Shown here: positions 1 to 14,200 of the stretch, in pieces | Numbering within the stretch: position 1 is the first letter of the stretch | Layout: each line of letters opens with the position of its first letter | DNA from: Glandiceps talaboti | Lineage: Eukaryota; Hemichordata; Enteropneusta; Spengelidae | Assembly (NCBI RefSeq): GCF_964340395.1 | Contig: NC_135565.1 | Location: forward strand, 18,877,209 to 18,939,708 | Direction: 5' to 3' | DNA: 62,500 nt | Translations under genes and position numbers: made by a program | Notes under the pieces: generated by a model | Database searches by the model: none | Told to the model about the DNA's origin: nothing | What the model saw: the letters and a program-made list of their open reading frames with translations, nothing else

Positions 1-2080
1 TATTGAATTAAATGCCACCGTGCACCCCGGGCGTGCCTTGGCCATCTTTCACTGAGCATTTGGGTTTCCGACCAACTGCAGACAAGTCTTTGTGGACCAA
101 CATAACAGTGGACATAAATCGCCGTTGAGGGCGCGACAATTGTCGTACACTGTGAGATGTGTGTCCGAGGGTGCTGTCATCAGCTTGTTCATGTTCATGT
201 TCATGCTGTGTGTCATCTAACTGAGTACCACGATCAAACTTTTGGTAACATCATTGCATTATGGTAAATAAACACAAGAATACATTATATATTTAATATC
301 GTGTGTTGAACATTTCAAGGCCAAACCCAGCGTTTGAGACAAACAGGTGAAATTGATCAGCCGACATAACAGCATTGATTTGCATAACAATAGACTGCGA
401 TGACGGTAGTATCGAAGGGACAGCCCCGTTTTTGTCCCGTCGGAGCTGAATGAATACAGCCCTTGAAATACTCGTGATTGCCAAGACTCTACTCAACGCC
501 AGACTGTCGTAAAATGTATGTGGGCGATAAAAGAACGAATCGTGAAATTATTTATTTTAAAAAGTGCATATTGTGTGGAAGACCATGCATATGGACCTTA
601 TTGCTAACAATAAAGTATTAAATAGACAAATACTAAAAGACATACATGATAAGTGGTTTTGCTAACGTTGAACATAAAATTATTCGGATTGAGGTGTCGA
701 ACGTTTTTCTGAAGCAAAATATTGCCCCAGGCCGTGTCACACTGTAGACTATTTTTATATTAGTCCCACGGGTAAGTTCCACCATACGGGACTGGGGTTG
801 ATATTCAATGATCTCACCCCAAGCATCCGTTCAGTTCAAAAAATGGTGCGAATAATAATTTTCTTTTGAAAAATAGGAAAAAAAATGTACATTCAGCAAT
901 ATATCAGTTCAATTTTGTGCGTTGTCTGCACTGAATCATAGCTTCGGAGTTCGTTTGTCCGGTTTACAGGTGTGTTTCTGTCACAACAATGTCGTCTGCA
1001 AAAGGTGACACCGAGGGCAAATTTAACGTGGTCGTCCCTGAACTATTTAGGTACTCATACAGCGTAGTACTGACGCAGTCGTTTCAATATAATTTTTAAC
1101 GTTACTATGGATAAACAAAATTGTGAATTATAGCCAACCATGACAAACACAACAAGTATACAACTGACGAAACAAAAAACAAACAAACAAACAATAACTC
1201 ATCGATGTATGTAATATATATGATGTACTAACAAACGTACTAAGCCTCGAAACCTTGACGTAGTTCTGGAGTCAAAAACAAGGTACTTTCTACGGACAGG
1301 TACGAGAGACAGAATGTCATTTGATGAATTAATTATTTGATTTGTTGTTTTGAAGTGTTGTATTTTCGTGAATCTATTTTCACAGCTGACATTTCAAGCA
1401 CACGCCCTGTGATTACGTCACACGTAGAGATCATCAATTGTTAGACTTTCTTCCTTCTGTGTACATCTGCGTATAAATTTAAATCGCTGAAGGCCAGTCA
1501 CCCGAATTTTTAACCGACAAGACCTCAAAAAGAAGCTTCTTTTTTTCTTTTCAAAGAAGCATTAAAGGATGTTTCTATTACCTTCTTTTTCTTATAAGTT
1601 TTGAAACTTATATTTTTCAATTTTTAGATATTGCCAGAGAGAAGCTTATAACTTATCATGCCATGTTTTCTCCCCACGACGGTCTACTAAAATCAGAAGG
1701 AACATCTCAGTTGAACTTGGCACTACCAGTCAACCGCTTTGGATTCTAATAAAATTGTACCTGGATTTTAAGTGCGAAAACTTTTACTTTCGTTTCAGTA
1801 CCTGACAGATGGGTTGCCATGAGATGGGTTGCCATGATTATAATATTGACCTTACCTTATCGTCTGCCATGATGATGTCTCGCTCAAATCTACTTGCACC
1901 AGTAAGTATCACGACGAAAGTTCTGTGCAGGAAAGACAAATAATGCATATATAATTAGTCAAGTGGAGGAAAACTTCTACAACGATACACTTTGCCACTC
2001 AACACACCATTGAATTGCATTTCACCTTCACGGCACTATTTTGGAGAAACTTCCTTGTCGGTGTATACACTATAAACAGT
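1..2080. other. Intergenic, no gene recognised
   Basis: I see no convincing exon here. The left edge (2-54, +) is a short open frame that runs in from outside and stops at 52-54; it is more GC-rich than its surroundings and could be the tail of a terminal exon, but nothing in it is recognisable. A 15-bp unit containing GTTGCCATGA is repeated at about 1,810-1,840. Confidence 0.5.
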
Positions 2081-2089
2081 ACATTGTGC

Positions 2090-2424
2090 TACAGTACATT
2101 ACAGCACAGTACACAGTGAAGTCAACACAACACAACACAGCACAGTATATGTACAACACAGTACAGCACAGCACAGTAGAACACAATGGTGTACACATAG
2201 TATAGTACAGTACAGTGCTGTACAGTAAGTACACTACACTACACTAGACTACACTACACTACACTAGACTACACTACACTACACTACACTACACTACACT
2301 ACACTGCACTGCACTGCACTGCACTGCACTGCACTACACTACACTACACTACACTACACTACACTACACTACACTACACTACACTACACTACACTACACT
2401 ACACTACACTACACTACACTACAA
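2090..2424. repeat. ACACT pentanucleotide satellite with degenerate CACAG lead-in
   Basis: From about 2,222 the sequence is almost pure ACACT with a few ACTAG and GCACT variants. The preceding 130 bp is a degenerate mixture of ACAGT and ACAAC pentamers that appears to be the older edge of the same array. Confidence 0.9.
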
Positions 2425-5400
2425 CCCGTGACTATACTACCTTTGCATGTGAGTCTGACCATGGATCTATCACCTGACAATGATGTATCTATCTCAATAA
2501 TAGATCCATGGCCTGACATGTACAAAACTTTTCGAGATGACAAATAAAAACACAAACAAACTGAATTTAACAAACTAAACCCAACAACACAAAATAAAAA
2601 ATGAGGCAACCAACTAAAAAAGACACACTGAACTAGACTAATTAAATAATGGTACACACGTTATGATTAATTAAAAGCTAAGCTAATGAATCAAGCAGAT
2701 ATAATTACAGTAATTAACAACATAAATGCACAACAACTAAAATCCAAGTTTAGTAATAAAAACATATTCGGACTTAAAAAAAAAATCCTTACAGTGAATA
2801 AATGCTTTTGAGAGATCCTACAAGAAATAAGATACACGAGTGTTTCCTTGGAGCACAGAGGTTCAAATACAGAAAGTGTAGTCGTGTCCACTTAGACCGC
2901 TGCAGGTCTTATAACTTGCAAGGTGTGGTGGAATATCCGAGTAGTACGTACAATAGCGCGAACAAACGTTGCAGTGTATATACCATTAGCAACAATTACA
3001 AGCACGAGACCCGTACACTGGGTTACATCGATGATACTAAAAGCCTGGGCTGGAATCTAATATATTATAGACAATGCGAGCATATCAGATCAAAGGACAC
3101 GCCCCTCAGATATCGTACAACCAATCAGAGTGTTTGTCAGTGACGTCATGATAGTTCATATGCCAACTTGAATTTCTAGGAAGAGATATATCATGGCCAA
3201 CAGGACAAAGTTGGTTGACCGTCGTACTTCAAACACCTTCTAGCCCCCCCCCCCAACTCCTCCAAATTGTCCGATTACAGACTCCAGATAATTAAGTAGC
3301 CTATTAAAACTGTTATTGATAACACACTACAAGAAGCTGAATGTTTGACATTAGAACGGCAACAGAATATCCTAACACTAAAGTTACCTTATCAACTTGA
3401 AGTTCACATGTATGCTTCACGTGTTGAGGTTGCTGCTTTTCAAAAATAAATACATGGACATCGAACAACTATTCCTGTGCAATGATATGATATATTCGCG
3501 TTTTTTGTGTGCAGTTTAGCGAACGGATTATCGAAGGCGCAGCTTTGTTGGAAATATGTACCAGATGTTGGAGAGAGAGCGCTAGCCGGGAGAGAGAGGT
3601 GTATGCCTAACCATTCCCTTGAACTGTAGTACCATGTGAAATGTAATTTATTATTGAAGTCTCCGGTCCTACACTTTGCATAGTCTAACAATGAACAATA
3701 ATATTTTGTACAGATACGACTTAGTAGCACTAGTAATCATTGGTACACACCCGCGAACCAAATGGTATAGGCGCTTATACTGTATAGGCGGTGATCCGAA
3801 AGGGGTTTCCCCTTCCATTTTACCACTTTGAGGGCAAAGTTGAAACGTGTCGTCTCTCATTTATATTCATAGGTCATAGGTCATTGACGAACACTGCTAA
3901 AACGTGATAAAACATGACAAAACGACGTGACATGTATAGCGCACATTACCACGGGGTTAGTCAGCGCAGTCTTCGCGAATCGAACTACTACAGTACGCTG
4001 TATGTACGCGCTGTAAATTTGTGCGTTTTGAGACTGACGCAACTTTATAATTTCTAATCACACTTTTCGGCTGTTCGTAATATTCAGACCAGCGTTTCGT
4101 TTCATAGTTTACTAGTCATTAATACACACGGCATCCAATCGAATGGCATGGTATCGACTAAAGTCTGCTTCATCGATAAGGCCAGACACTATATGTTTTA
4201 CAATGTAACGGCACACTTGAATGTCATCAGTAAACCCAGTGTTCGTGTATTTCATTAATTTCTTCCCACTGGGCTTGGAGTACATTTGCACACAATGCCA
4301 TCTCGACTTCGATTGTTTCTGATTAACGATCTAACGCATTATCTTAAGCTTCTACCCCCCCCCCCCCGAATTATCTCGGACACTATCGATAGCATTGATA
4401 TGTCCCTAGAGCTAATCCTCACAAGTTACCAAATTTAGTTGACATTCCCGAGGAATGCATATATAAATGCAAATAACTGTATTATGTGTCCAACTTCTGT
4501 GGCTATATGTAGTTCTCGACACTGACTACAGAATCAACAAAATACTGAAGTCCTCTTAGCAGTCGCACTTTCAAGGTGAGTTAGGTTTAGTAAACACTTT
4601 TGCTAACTACTTTGACTTTAGCAGCTTAAAGAGCAGAAAAATCCTTTGCCACTATATGTACCAAGTCAACCGCAACGAACTCCTTAACAAGAGTGATGTG
4701 TTGCATCACAATGAGAGTCAGTTAATTTGAAAACAAACCCGTCTTCTGACTTTGACTCAAGACAAATCTACTGACATCGACACATTTATCTGTCAAAACA
4801 ATCAATCTTATAAATCTTACCAACATTTTTCGTTTTCTTAGCTACAATATATTTTGCAGATAGTCTCCAAGTCATATTTGTAACAAAGTTAGCTTATACT
4901 TAACCCAGTCATGTAAATTGATTAAAATGTACCAATTGTTAATTTTTGTCGCGCCAGACGGTAAGATGTAGCAATATTATGAAAAACTTTTGTCCAGCCA
5001 GACGTAAGTTTGATTTTAGTGACGTTGTCGAATTAGACGACGAATTGTTTCAACTCAACCGACTTCTATTGTAAATAACATTGTTAATAATTCACGTTCT
5101 CCTAAGTATGCATGGAGTGCAAGGGTTGTAGATAGGGTGTTCCAACGAAAGACGCAACGGTATAAAAAGACCTGTCATAACGATCCTTGAAAGATGTCGC
5201 AAGATTGCAAAATGGAGTTTCGGACTACATCACAAAATGGATAAGTGTTGATGAATTCAAGCGCTTTTGTAGAGATAATGAAATATTTTTACGTTGAGAG
5301 ACATGACAATGCTATTATTACTACCACGATGTCGACCTACACTAATTTGAAGGAGTACTTGTGGTTTGTCGGCAAACAGTCAGCTAAAGTCCAATGGCGT

Positions 5401-7655
5401 CCGATGCGAAACTATTGACGCCCCTGCCACACCTGAGGTGAATAATCCGAGTCGATATGCGTCTAAACGCCGGTCGCAGAGTCTTTTTAAAAACATGAAT
5501 ATATAGAAAGTACTGTTCGTGCACAAAATATCAAGAATAAACTGCCTCACACAAAAGAAAGCTGTAACAAATATTGTGAAAGAAATAAATAAATAACAAG
5601 ATCCTCACCCTTAGCTCACCAAATTCGTGTGTTTTCAGTTCGGGCTTGCAAAGTTGAATCACATGATCATGCAAAATACTACCCTTCGATCCCTGGATAT
5701 TCCAAATGTAATAAAAAATAGGGGTGGTATGGTTCTTTAAATTAGTTTGTTCATTGCCGTGTTTTGTCCTACGGGTTTACTTGAGGTCAAAAAGTTCTCC
5801 AGAGTATCTTACTCTATATATACCCTAAATAATAAATCATGTTCTAAAAAAATTAAAGGAATTGTTCTGAATTGTTCTGGAAAAAAATGGCGCTACCCAC
5901 TCCTATCGTCACGCTAATTATTAAATGAAATCTGTTACTGATGAGATTGGATTGTCTTTTTTGTGATTGACAGGTAAAATGTGGACGAAAAAAGTAGTAA
6001 AATTTGCAGTACGCAGCTTTCTAGGCTCTAAGTCAAACCTTCTTTGGTGGTCTGAGATTCCACCCTTCAATAGAAGACAAATAACAAACTCCATGTCAGC
6101 AGATCACATGTATGGTGTAGAACGTTAGCAAAACCTGCCAGCAATTTATCAAATCCAAAAAAAACCCCGAACTTGATTTACACTTTCAAACATTTTAGGT
6201 CCTGAAACGTTGCCATTTTCGAAGTAGGTGTTCAAAGTTTCGAAAAAATATTATACTATTTAAATTCAAACGTGGCACATTTTGTTACCTAAATTGTAAT
6301 AGTACAAAATATAAACACCAGGTTCACTGAGGGTTTCTTTTTGTATTTGGATGAAAAATGTGCGAAGTTTGTAATAAAGCACATTTCTGGATATTGATAA
6401 AAACAATTATTTTGCCGGATTCCGCCATACAGCAAATTGACTTGATAGATAGATATAAAGATCTCTCGTTTGTACGCTTTCCCAACAAACCAATGCGCGG
6501 AAGGTGGCCGTACATGAATTTTCAAACACAGCACGGGGCCATATTTTCAACATCGGTGACTTTTTACCGGGATTTCCCCGCCGTTTCCCTGCCTCATTTT
6601 CGGAGAAACGTTATGCACAGCGTTTTCATGACAGAAATTTCACACGCCAAGTAATATATACATATGCAAACGTGAAATATAGATATAAACCGTCGGTATC
6701 ACACCTGTTGAATTCCCTTGTCCTCGTTGTGTCGGATACCATGCCACGATTTTGTGTCGTATTTTCACTGACATGTCACGCCAAACTAAAGAATTTCAAG
6801 TTTCACAAATTACTAATTTGCGTTTAACCATTTGTTAAAATAATTTAGGAAACACTTTTAGTCAAACCTTTGAAAGAATTCACAAGTGTCAATTTTTGCA
6901 TGTAAATCCACGTCGTCGATAAATCGGTGTGGGTATTGTAGGCGTTTGTTTGACGACAAGCAGGCGTTGCAATGCGGAAGAATCAGACATGGCATAGCCG
7001 TGCAGATGACTGATGGACTCGTTTTGGACATGTCCATGCATGTGTTCTTAAAAGTGACACACTGTCGTACCTATTAGGACCCGATACTTTCTCAACAACA
7101 ACTAAGGTGACGTTTAATGTCTGAAATAATTTGACAAATAAAGCAGGCAGCCATTTTTATTGCAAAATGTGGCCGCCATTTTGAAAAATAATATACACAA
7201 ACCATCAAATCTTTTAATACAAACTTTAAAAATATTTTAATTTTAGTCATTTTGATTTCTTTGATAACTCTCGTCATTTCGACTTTGAATTCCATAGATG
7301 GTCAGAAATCGAAAGAGTTCCACAAATATATATACCAACTGCCCTAACAATCCAAATCGCCAGTTATTTGGTGTCTCTGATATGTTTGTAGATCACCCTC
7401 TGACCTCAGTGACTACCGGTATATTGCATTATACAACTGTGATTTTCATTTCATGACAGCAACAGTATCTTAATATTAGATAGATTTTACTCGGGGCAAA
7501 AAGTACATACTATGTAACGAAAGCAGACGTTTTAAAGAATTAATTAAAGTTTTGACTTTGAGAGGTCGTTTTAATTTTGTGATAAATAAAAGATACAAAT
7601 TTTGAGCTTTATTTTTTGTGATGAGTATTAAATAAGTAATTAAAAGTTGTATCAG
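2425..7655. other. Long non-coding stretch, no gene recognised
   Basis: All reading frames are broken or look random; none of the short open frames has a recognisable domain or a paired splice site. It contains C runs near 3,245 and 4,356 and a perfect DR1 nuclear-receptor motif at 3,871-3,883. Confidence 0.5.
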
Positions 7656-7659
7656 AAAA

Positions 7660-7661
<2 letters not shown>

Positions 7662-7745
<84 letters not shown>
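7662..7745. repeat. (AT)n microsatellite
   Basis: About 84 bp of uninterrupted alternating AT. The open frames that cross it are repeat translations. Confidence 0.95.
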
Positions 7746-7747
<2 letters not shown>

Positions 7748-8320
7748 TACATGGCAAACTCTGTATGGACTATAAGGTAAACAATATGTATTACTGGTAT
7801 GCATAAACTCATAGTCAAAACTGACTTATATGGATATCGTCGGCAAGTACCCATGATATTCTCAACCAGCAAGTTAAAAAAAAAGAACTACAGCGGGGAG
7901 TATCAATCGTGCAGTTTAATAGACTGCTAAATTTTTACTGTCAAGGAAGGATCATAAATATTCACATATTTCATCTAAAAATTCTGTCAAGTTGTAAAAG
8001 TCATAACGCACGAGCAGTTCTACATTTTAGCATTGATCTTTCGATCTGTCTTGGTTGATGCTAAATCAAAATGGCAAATTCCATAGTTACAGGAGACCTC
8101 TCTGACTAGTGCTGATTGTTACTATGTCTCGTATGATCAGGACAGTAAAAACTTTCATATCCCACGGTATTTTCCATTCATTCTTTGCAGACCAAACTTT
8201 GACATTAATATTACCATCAAATTGTTATAGAGTACAAACACCATACTTTACGTAGTGAAACTAAATATGTCATTTATAACCCCATCCTAGGTTTTCATTT
8301 GTTGCAGACGCTATTTTCTC

Positions 8321-8372
8321 ATGCTGTATGTATGTATGTATGTATGTATGTATGTATGTATGTATGTATGTA

Positions 8373-8423
<51 letters not shown>

Positions 8424-8586
8424 ATGTATGTATGTATGTATGTATGTATGTATGTATGTATGTATGTATGTATGTATGTATGCATGCATGCATGCATGCA
8501 TGCATGCATGCATGTATGTATGTATGTATGTGTATGTGTGTGTATGTATGTATGTATATGTGTATGTGTGTGTGTGTGTATGTATC
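8321..8586. repeat. Compound GTAT / GT / GCAT microsatellite
   Basis: Blocks of GTAT tetramers are interrupted by a pure GT block at about 8,378-8,407 and a GCAT block at about 8,481-8,512, followed by mixed TGTA and TG. The long Met-Tyr-Val-Cys frames here are artefacts of the repeat. Confidence 0.95.
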
Positions 8587-8589
8587 ATA

Positions 8590-9860
8590 CCAGTAGAGTT
8601 TACAGACTCACGGACCTTGAAATCGATATTAAACTAATATTAAACGATATTAAGCTAATATATGTACACGTTATTTTAATGAGGGACGGTTAACATGTAA
8701 TGCCATGGTTCAGTAGTTACAGACGTTTACGATGTTTGACTTGGTTATTGAGTCTGTTTATATTTCTTTCTTTCAATAATTTGTTTCATTTTACATAATG
8801 GTCACAGTGCTAATCCAAACTCTCTACATTGTGAGACAAACATGAAGAGGATAAAAAAAACCCACGAAACAAAGATATAACAAAATAAGTGTTTCTATGG
8901 TGAAGAAATTGTTTTGTTATATTTTTGTCTCACAATGTATGTTAATTGTAATTATTTTTTTCAAGTCTAAGCAATTTTCTCTCCAAAGATTTTTTTTTCA
9001 ATCTCATTTATCTAAACTGGTGTCATTCGTTGGCATGTTTACTTCATCACATTCACACACCCCCAGTAACACCCTAATTATTCTAAGGTCAAAGGTCACG
9101 TTCGCAGCCTGTAGGCCTTGTCACAAAGATATCCACCCAGTTTAATACCCATGAAAACATCTGTTTATGTCATCGCCATGACAACGAAGGTCTAAGTTCA
9201 ATTTGAGTAGTGGTTCGATCATTTCTGGATCTGTGCCAAAACAAAACTGCCAGCTAATATCTTAGCAAACTTTTGTGAAGAATTTTACATATTACATAAT
9301 TAATTAGATATTTTCGTTTGATGTGTATCTGTTTTGATGACTACTCGATCCTGGCTTTGTAGAGAAGGCAATTTACCCAGTAACGACGAATAGGAATTCT
9401 GTCTTTGACAATGATTTCAAATTCAAAGTAAATAAAACTAATGTAATTGGACAGTTCCCATGTCAATCAATTTATTTTGCTACATTGTACATATAGTAAT
9501 AACCAAATATTGTTTTCTGACCATATGTGATACACACAAAGGTGTTAATTTGTTATTTCTTTACGTATACCTGGCTTAAATTTGGCATATTGTTGTCTGT
9601 AGCAGAAATTGATTTATCAATTCGCTCCTTATTGCACTTGGCAACAGTAAGATTTTCAAAAGACGTAGTAACGTCAAACAGTTTTGAGTCATGACAGGCG
9701 ATACCCTGACCCTTTTTCTGATAAAAAATGTAGTTTTTTGAAATTATGTTTTCAAGGAGTTATTCAGCCTGATAAGTGTAATGCCCCTTCACTTTATCAT
9801 TGTACACATTCTTTATCTTCAACCCTGAAAATTTAGATTTTTTAAAATTTCATATTCAAT
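8590..9860. other. Non-coding, no gene recognised
   Basis: No exon could be supported. The stretch holds a perfect DR1 motif at 9,086-9,098. Confidence 0.5.
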
Positions 9861-9861
9861 C

Positions 9862-10206
9862 GTTGTGCTGTGCTGTGTTGTGTTTTGCTGTGTTGTGTTG
9901 TGTTGTGTTGTGTTGTGTTGTGTTGTCTTGTCTTGTCTTGTGTTGTCTTGTCTTGTGTTGTGGTGTGCTGTGTTGTATTTTGCTGTGCTGTGCTTTGTTG
10001 TGTTGTGCTGTGCTGCGCTGTGCTGTGCTGTGTTGTGCTCTGTTGTGTTGTGTTGTGTTGTGTTGTGTTGTGTTGTGCTATGCTGTGCTGTGCTGTGTTG
10101 AGTTGTGCTGTGTTGTGTTGTGTTGTGTTGTGTTGTGTTGTGTTGTGTTGTGTTGTGTTTTGCTGTGCTGGTTTGTGCTGTTTTGTGCTGTGCTCTGCTG
10201 TGTTGT
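9862..10206. repeat. TGTTG / TGCTG pentanucleotide satellite
   Basis: About 345 bp of TGTTG pentamers with TGCTG and TCTTG variants. The same pentamer family on the opposite strand recurs at 38,190-38,365 and 61,650-62,135. Confidence 0.95.
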
Positions 10207-11039
10207 TCACAAATAACTCTAACAGTGCTAGCAACATATCACATCCTGCCATGTGTTTAAACATTACTTCAATACATTAATCAAAAAGAACAATATAATA
10301 CTCAGGAAACTGTTAAAAACGGATAATTCTGACCATAATGTGAATATATAAATAAGTACATATGATATAAGTATATTAAATAAATGCAAAAAGAACAGTA
10401 CGGTATATATTCCTTGCAATGATAACATTTACATATAAAAGTTTACACTACTCGTTTCCACAATGGTTTTGTACATATAGCCTATGTCTTTGTCATTACT
10501 TTACTGTGAAAGGAGGTCAATACTTTTTGTCACTACATTGACAACCCATGGACATATGAAAAATGATATGTTGACGACAAAGACATATAAGCAATGGTAT
10601 GTTTAAACAGAACAATACTATTGGCTTTAAAATTTGTATATATTGATGATACAGCAGATCACAACATGTCATATATTGCTAAATACCATCTTTTCTCTGG
10701 AAATTCGCGACTTAATTAAGAAAATTGTGAAATATACCTATTCCATATATTTGTACAGGGTAAACCTAAGAACTACAAGGTGTTGTTTTCAGGAGAACAT
10801 GAACGATTCTATTGCTATGCATTTAAACTATTACAGTCGATTACAAGTCACCGTTTACCAGTTCTGTTTGATGCAACCGCACAGAAACGTAAGAAGAAAC
10901 TACAAAGTCTACACTCAAATGCTAAAATATCGATTTCTTGTTACATTGTGTCTATAATGAAATAAACCATTTAAACGTACTTCAACTAGACGCAATGTTT
11001 TGACGTTTACATTTTATGTCTGCATTGTGACACATTACC

Positions 11040-11235
11040 TAAGAAAATGTAGCAAGAACATGTATCCATTTAATCGAGCAATAAAATGTATCCATTCATT
11101 CTAGTAAGAAAATGTATCCATTTAATCTAGCAATAAAATGTATTCATTCAATCTAGTAAGAAAATGTATCCATTCGATGTAGCAAGAAAATGTATCCATT
11201 CGATGTAGCAAGAAAATGTATTCATTCGATCTTGT
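11040..11235. repeat. Minisatellite of about 25-27 bp
   Basis: Around seven imperfect copies of a unit containing AAGAAAATGTATCCATT followed by TAATCTAGC or CGATGTAGC. No gene overlaps it. Confidence 0.8.
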
Positions 11236-11239
11236 ACAG

Positions 11240-14200
11240 CATGTACAACTTCTTACTGGCTTCTGTCTAGTTATACCATACGCTGATTGTGAACGGTAAC
11301 TTGGAGCAGGCTATAATGGTTGACATGATTTGTTTCTGACATGTGCAATACTCGGAGCTATAACCGAATACATTTGAAATTTCCCATCATTATTTCAGTT
11401 GCAAACACAATACCATGAGTTAGACTGGAATGCCTAGGCGAACCTTTCAGGACGACCTACAGTTGAACTTTCCAATTATGCCTTAAGATTGTCTTAGTTG
11501 TAAATGTGGGTTATACTGGGATCATATCAGCACATAAGCTTATATCTGAACGGCCTTGTTGTCAAATTCCTCATTATATTATATGAATTTATTGCCATGG
11601 AAACAATAAGATAAAAACAACAGACATTTGTAAACAGAAACGGGAAAGGGGATTATAGATAGTTGATAAGCAATTTATCAAGATCAACCCCTGTCAGTTT
11701 TCTATCAGACTGAGTCTTAATCAAATGACGTGATGTTAATAACATTGTCAACTACAAACATTTAAGCTATCTCTACCCACCCCGACCCCCAAAATACTGA
11801 AATAAATACAGAAATAAATAGTTGTCAATTTGAGAGGACTTTGTGCGTATTTTACAGCGATTTTCAAGTGTTGCCGTTCTTAGCATGTGTAAGTGAATAC
11901 CGGCTCTATCCAACTCCCTATACTCAGATTTCAGCTATAAGACAGCGCCGAAATGGGGTTTCTCTCATGTTCACATGTGACCTACGGTTGATATCTGCTA
12001 GCACCTATAACATGTATAACGATATTTCTCAATGGCTGAACAACTATTCCTAACCGCTAGCTGTGTACTTGATTTGTTTCTTTTTTGTTTTACTTCAACA
12101 AGCAGTCTTGAATAACTGTTGTTGCTGTTAATTTTTACATTATTTTGCTAAGTTGTTTGTTTTAATTAACATAGAGTCAAGTCGTGTGGGGAGGGGAGGG
12201 GGGGAGGGGAGGTGGCTATTGTCTCCTCTCACGGTCATAGTCAAATGTCCTCAACACGACTTTACTGTAGACTAACACAAACTTTACTAAATGTACAGAA
12301 TTAATTTATACCAGCTGTTTGTTTGTCAAAAGTTTATCACATCATCTCAAAATTAAGTCAAATTTTCTGCACCTTGAGCTCTGCTCTGCGCCTTACACAA
12401 TCTCTTCGAAAATAAATTTGCTACGAAATGGTGACTTTAGAAAAGTAAACCACCGTGACGATATTATTTTTAAAGTTGAAAAAACTTAGCAAAGAATTTA
12501 GAATAAATACTGTCACTGTGGTAGATTATTTTTCGTAGGGTTTATGTATTTGCATCACTATCAAATACCCAAGATAATAGAGTGTCTTCTTATCAACCAG
12601 TTCGGAGTAATGCACGTTTTTTCCCAGCACAAACGTCATGGGCAAGTCGAAGGGGAATTTACGAGTTCAACACCAAACCCATTATATTGTCCATTATCAA
12701 ATCGTAGCCTCGCAACCCAGGTTACAAACCATTTAAAACAATAAACATTCCCTCGTGTCTAAGTACCATATCACAAATTTAGATAAAATAAATAGTACAA
12801 GACATAACCTGTAAATCCTACCAAATACTTTTATATCAGAGCGACACAATTTGTATCTTCAATATTTGTTTATAGCAATATCTACAATTGAAAGCATTTA
12901 TGGCATCAACTATGCAAATATAGGTATTACATAGTGATACACTTGTCTCACTTCTTACCCCATTTCAGGACATTTAACACTGTGCCTTCTATCTATGGTT
13001 TACAAGGAGACATTAACGGCTAAAGGCAAAGGGTTAAAAAAAACTGTTTTAGTTAACATGACTTCAGAAAACAGAGTAGGTAGGTCTGAATCTTATTTCA
13101 CTATAATCATCTTTTTTATGAGAAATCATCCCGACTATAAGACAAGATACTCATTGGTCACAATACTTCTGTGATAGTTTGATGACGTCACGGTGTAAAA
13201 GAAGTAAATGAAGACAAGTATATGTAAAGTAGACGAATACTACAATATGCCAACTGAGTTTGTATAAATTCAACTTCAATCACAAGTCTTAAAAGACCTG
13301 GTTACTCTGGAATATTTTTTTTAAATGACAAAGATGCTTTGGTAAGAAAATTTACCCAGAAATAGAAGTAAATTTTCGCCTTTTTGAAATTACCTTTTTG
13401 AATGTAAACAATATTTGAATTAATAGAATGGTTAGGTGTGGTGGCTCAAAGTAGGGTACCTTAGGTTATCGGAACCACCCATTTTTTTTCCTTTCACCCC
13501 TAGCCTAAGTAAGACACGCTAAAAGACGGACAAACCCTTTAAAAATACTAATATTAAAGTGACAGTGTTTGTAAGAGAAAAAACTTCTTGTAAGTGTTGC
13601 TTTTCGTTATTGTCTACAGTTTCAACATAGGAGGAAATGAATATAATTTTATTTACTGACAACATATTTTGTTACCAGGGCAGTTAATGGGCGGGTACTT
13701 GGTCTAGCGACGTTTGTTGACCTTCGGCTCACGAACATGTAAGATTAACTGCCAAGGTATTCACGCGTTCTTCTAGGAAGAACAGGTAGAAATTCTACGA
13801 AATCGATGAAACTCAATAGATCGGACGTCTTGTGCTTTGGTCACGTGACAGAGGAGTTGCTGGAGTATGATGTCACCTAAAGGGGGTGGGGAGGGGGAAA
13901 TAACTTTTTCGGTTCGTGGAAAACCTGGTTGAAAATCTTGTAACCATGACTACGAAACCGATCTTTGAATGAATGAATGAAAGAAAGAAAGAACCATCAG
14001 AAGACTCATTGATATAAGTAAATACTGACTGAAAGTTCAAAATGGTCAAAACGGTCATCACCACATTTGTCTTGTACTGTACACCAACTGAGAAGGATAG
14101 TACGAGAAGAAAGGAATTGTATAAATTAGTTGATTCTCTCCACTCCCCTGGTCTGAAAATGGACGGGGCTAAACAAGGAAACTCTTCTATTTAATGATGA

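Noticed and set aside
8270-8693. Met-Tyr-Val-Cys and His-Thr-Tyr-Ile frames
   Set aside because: Direct translations of GTAT/GT microsatellite; same for 34,127-34,586 and 43,792-44,025.
9800-10280. Cys-Val-Val-Leu and Thr-Gln-His-Asn frames
   Set aside because: Pentanucleotide repeat artefacts; same for 38,095-38,421 and 61,604-62,189.
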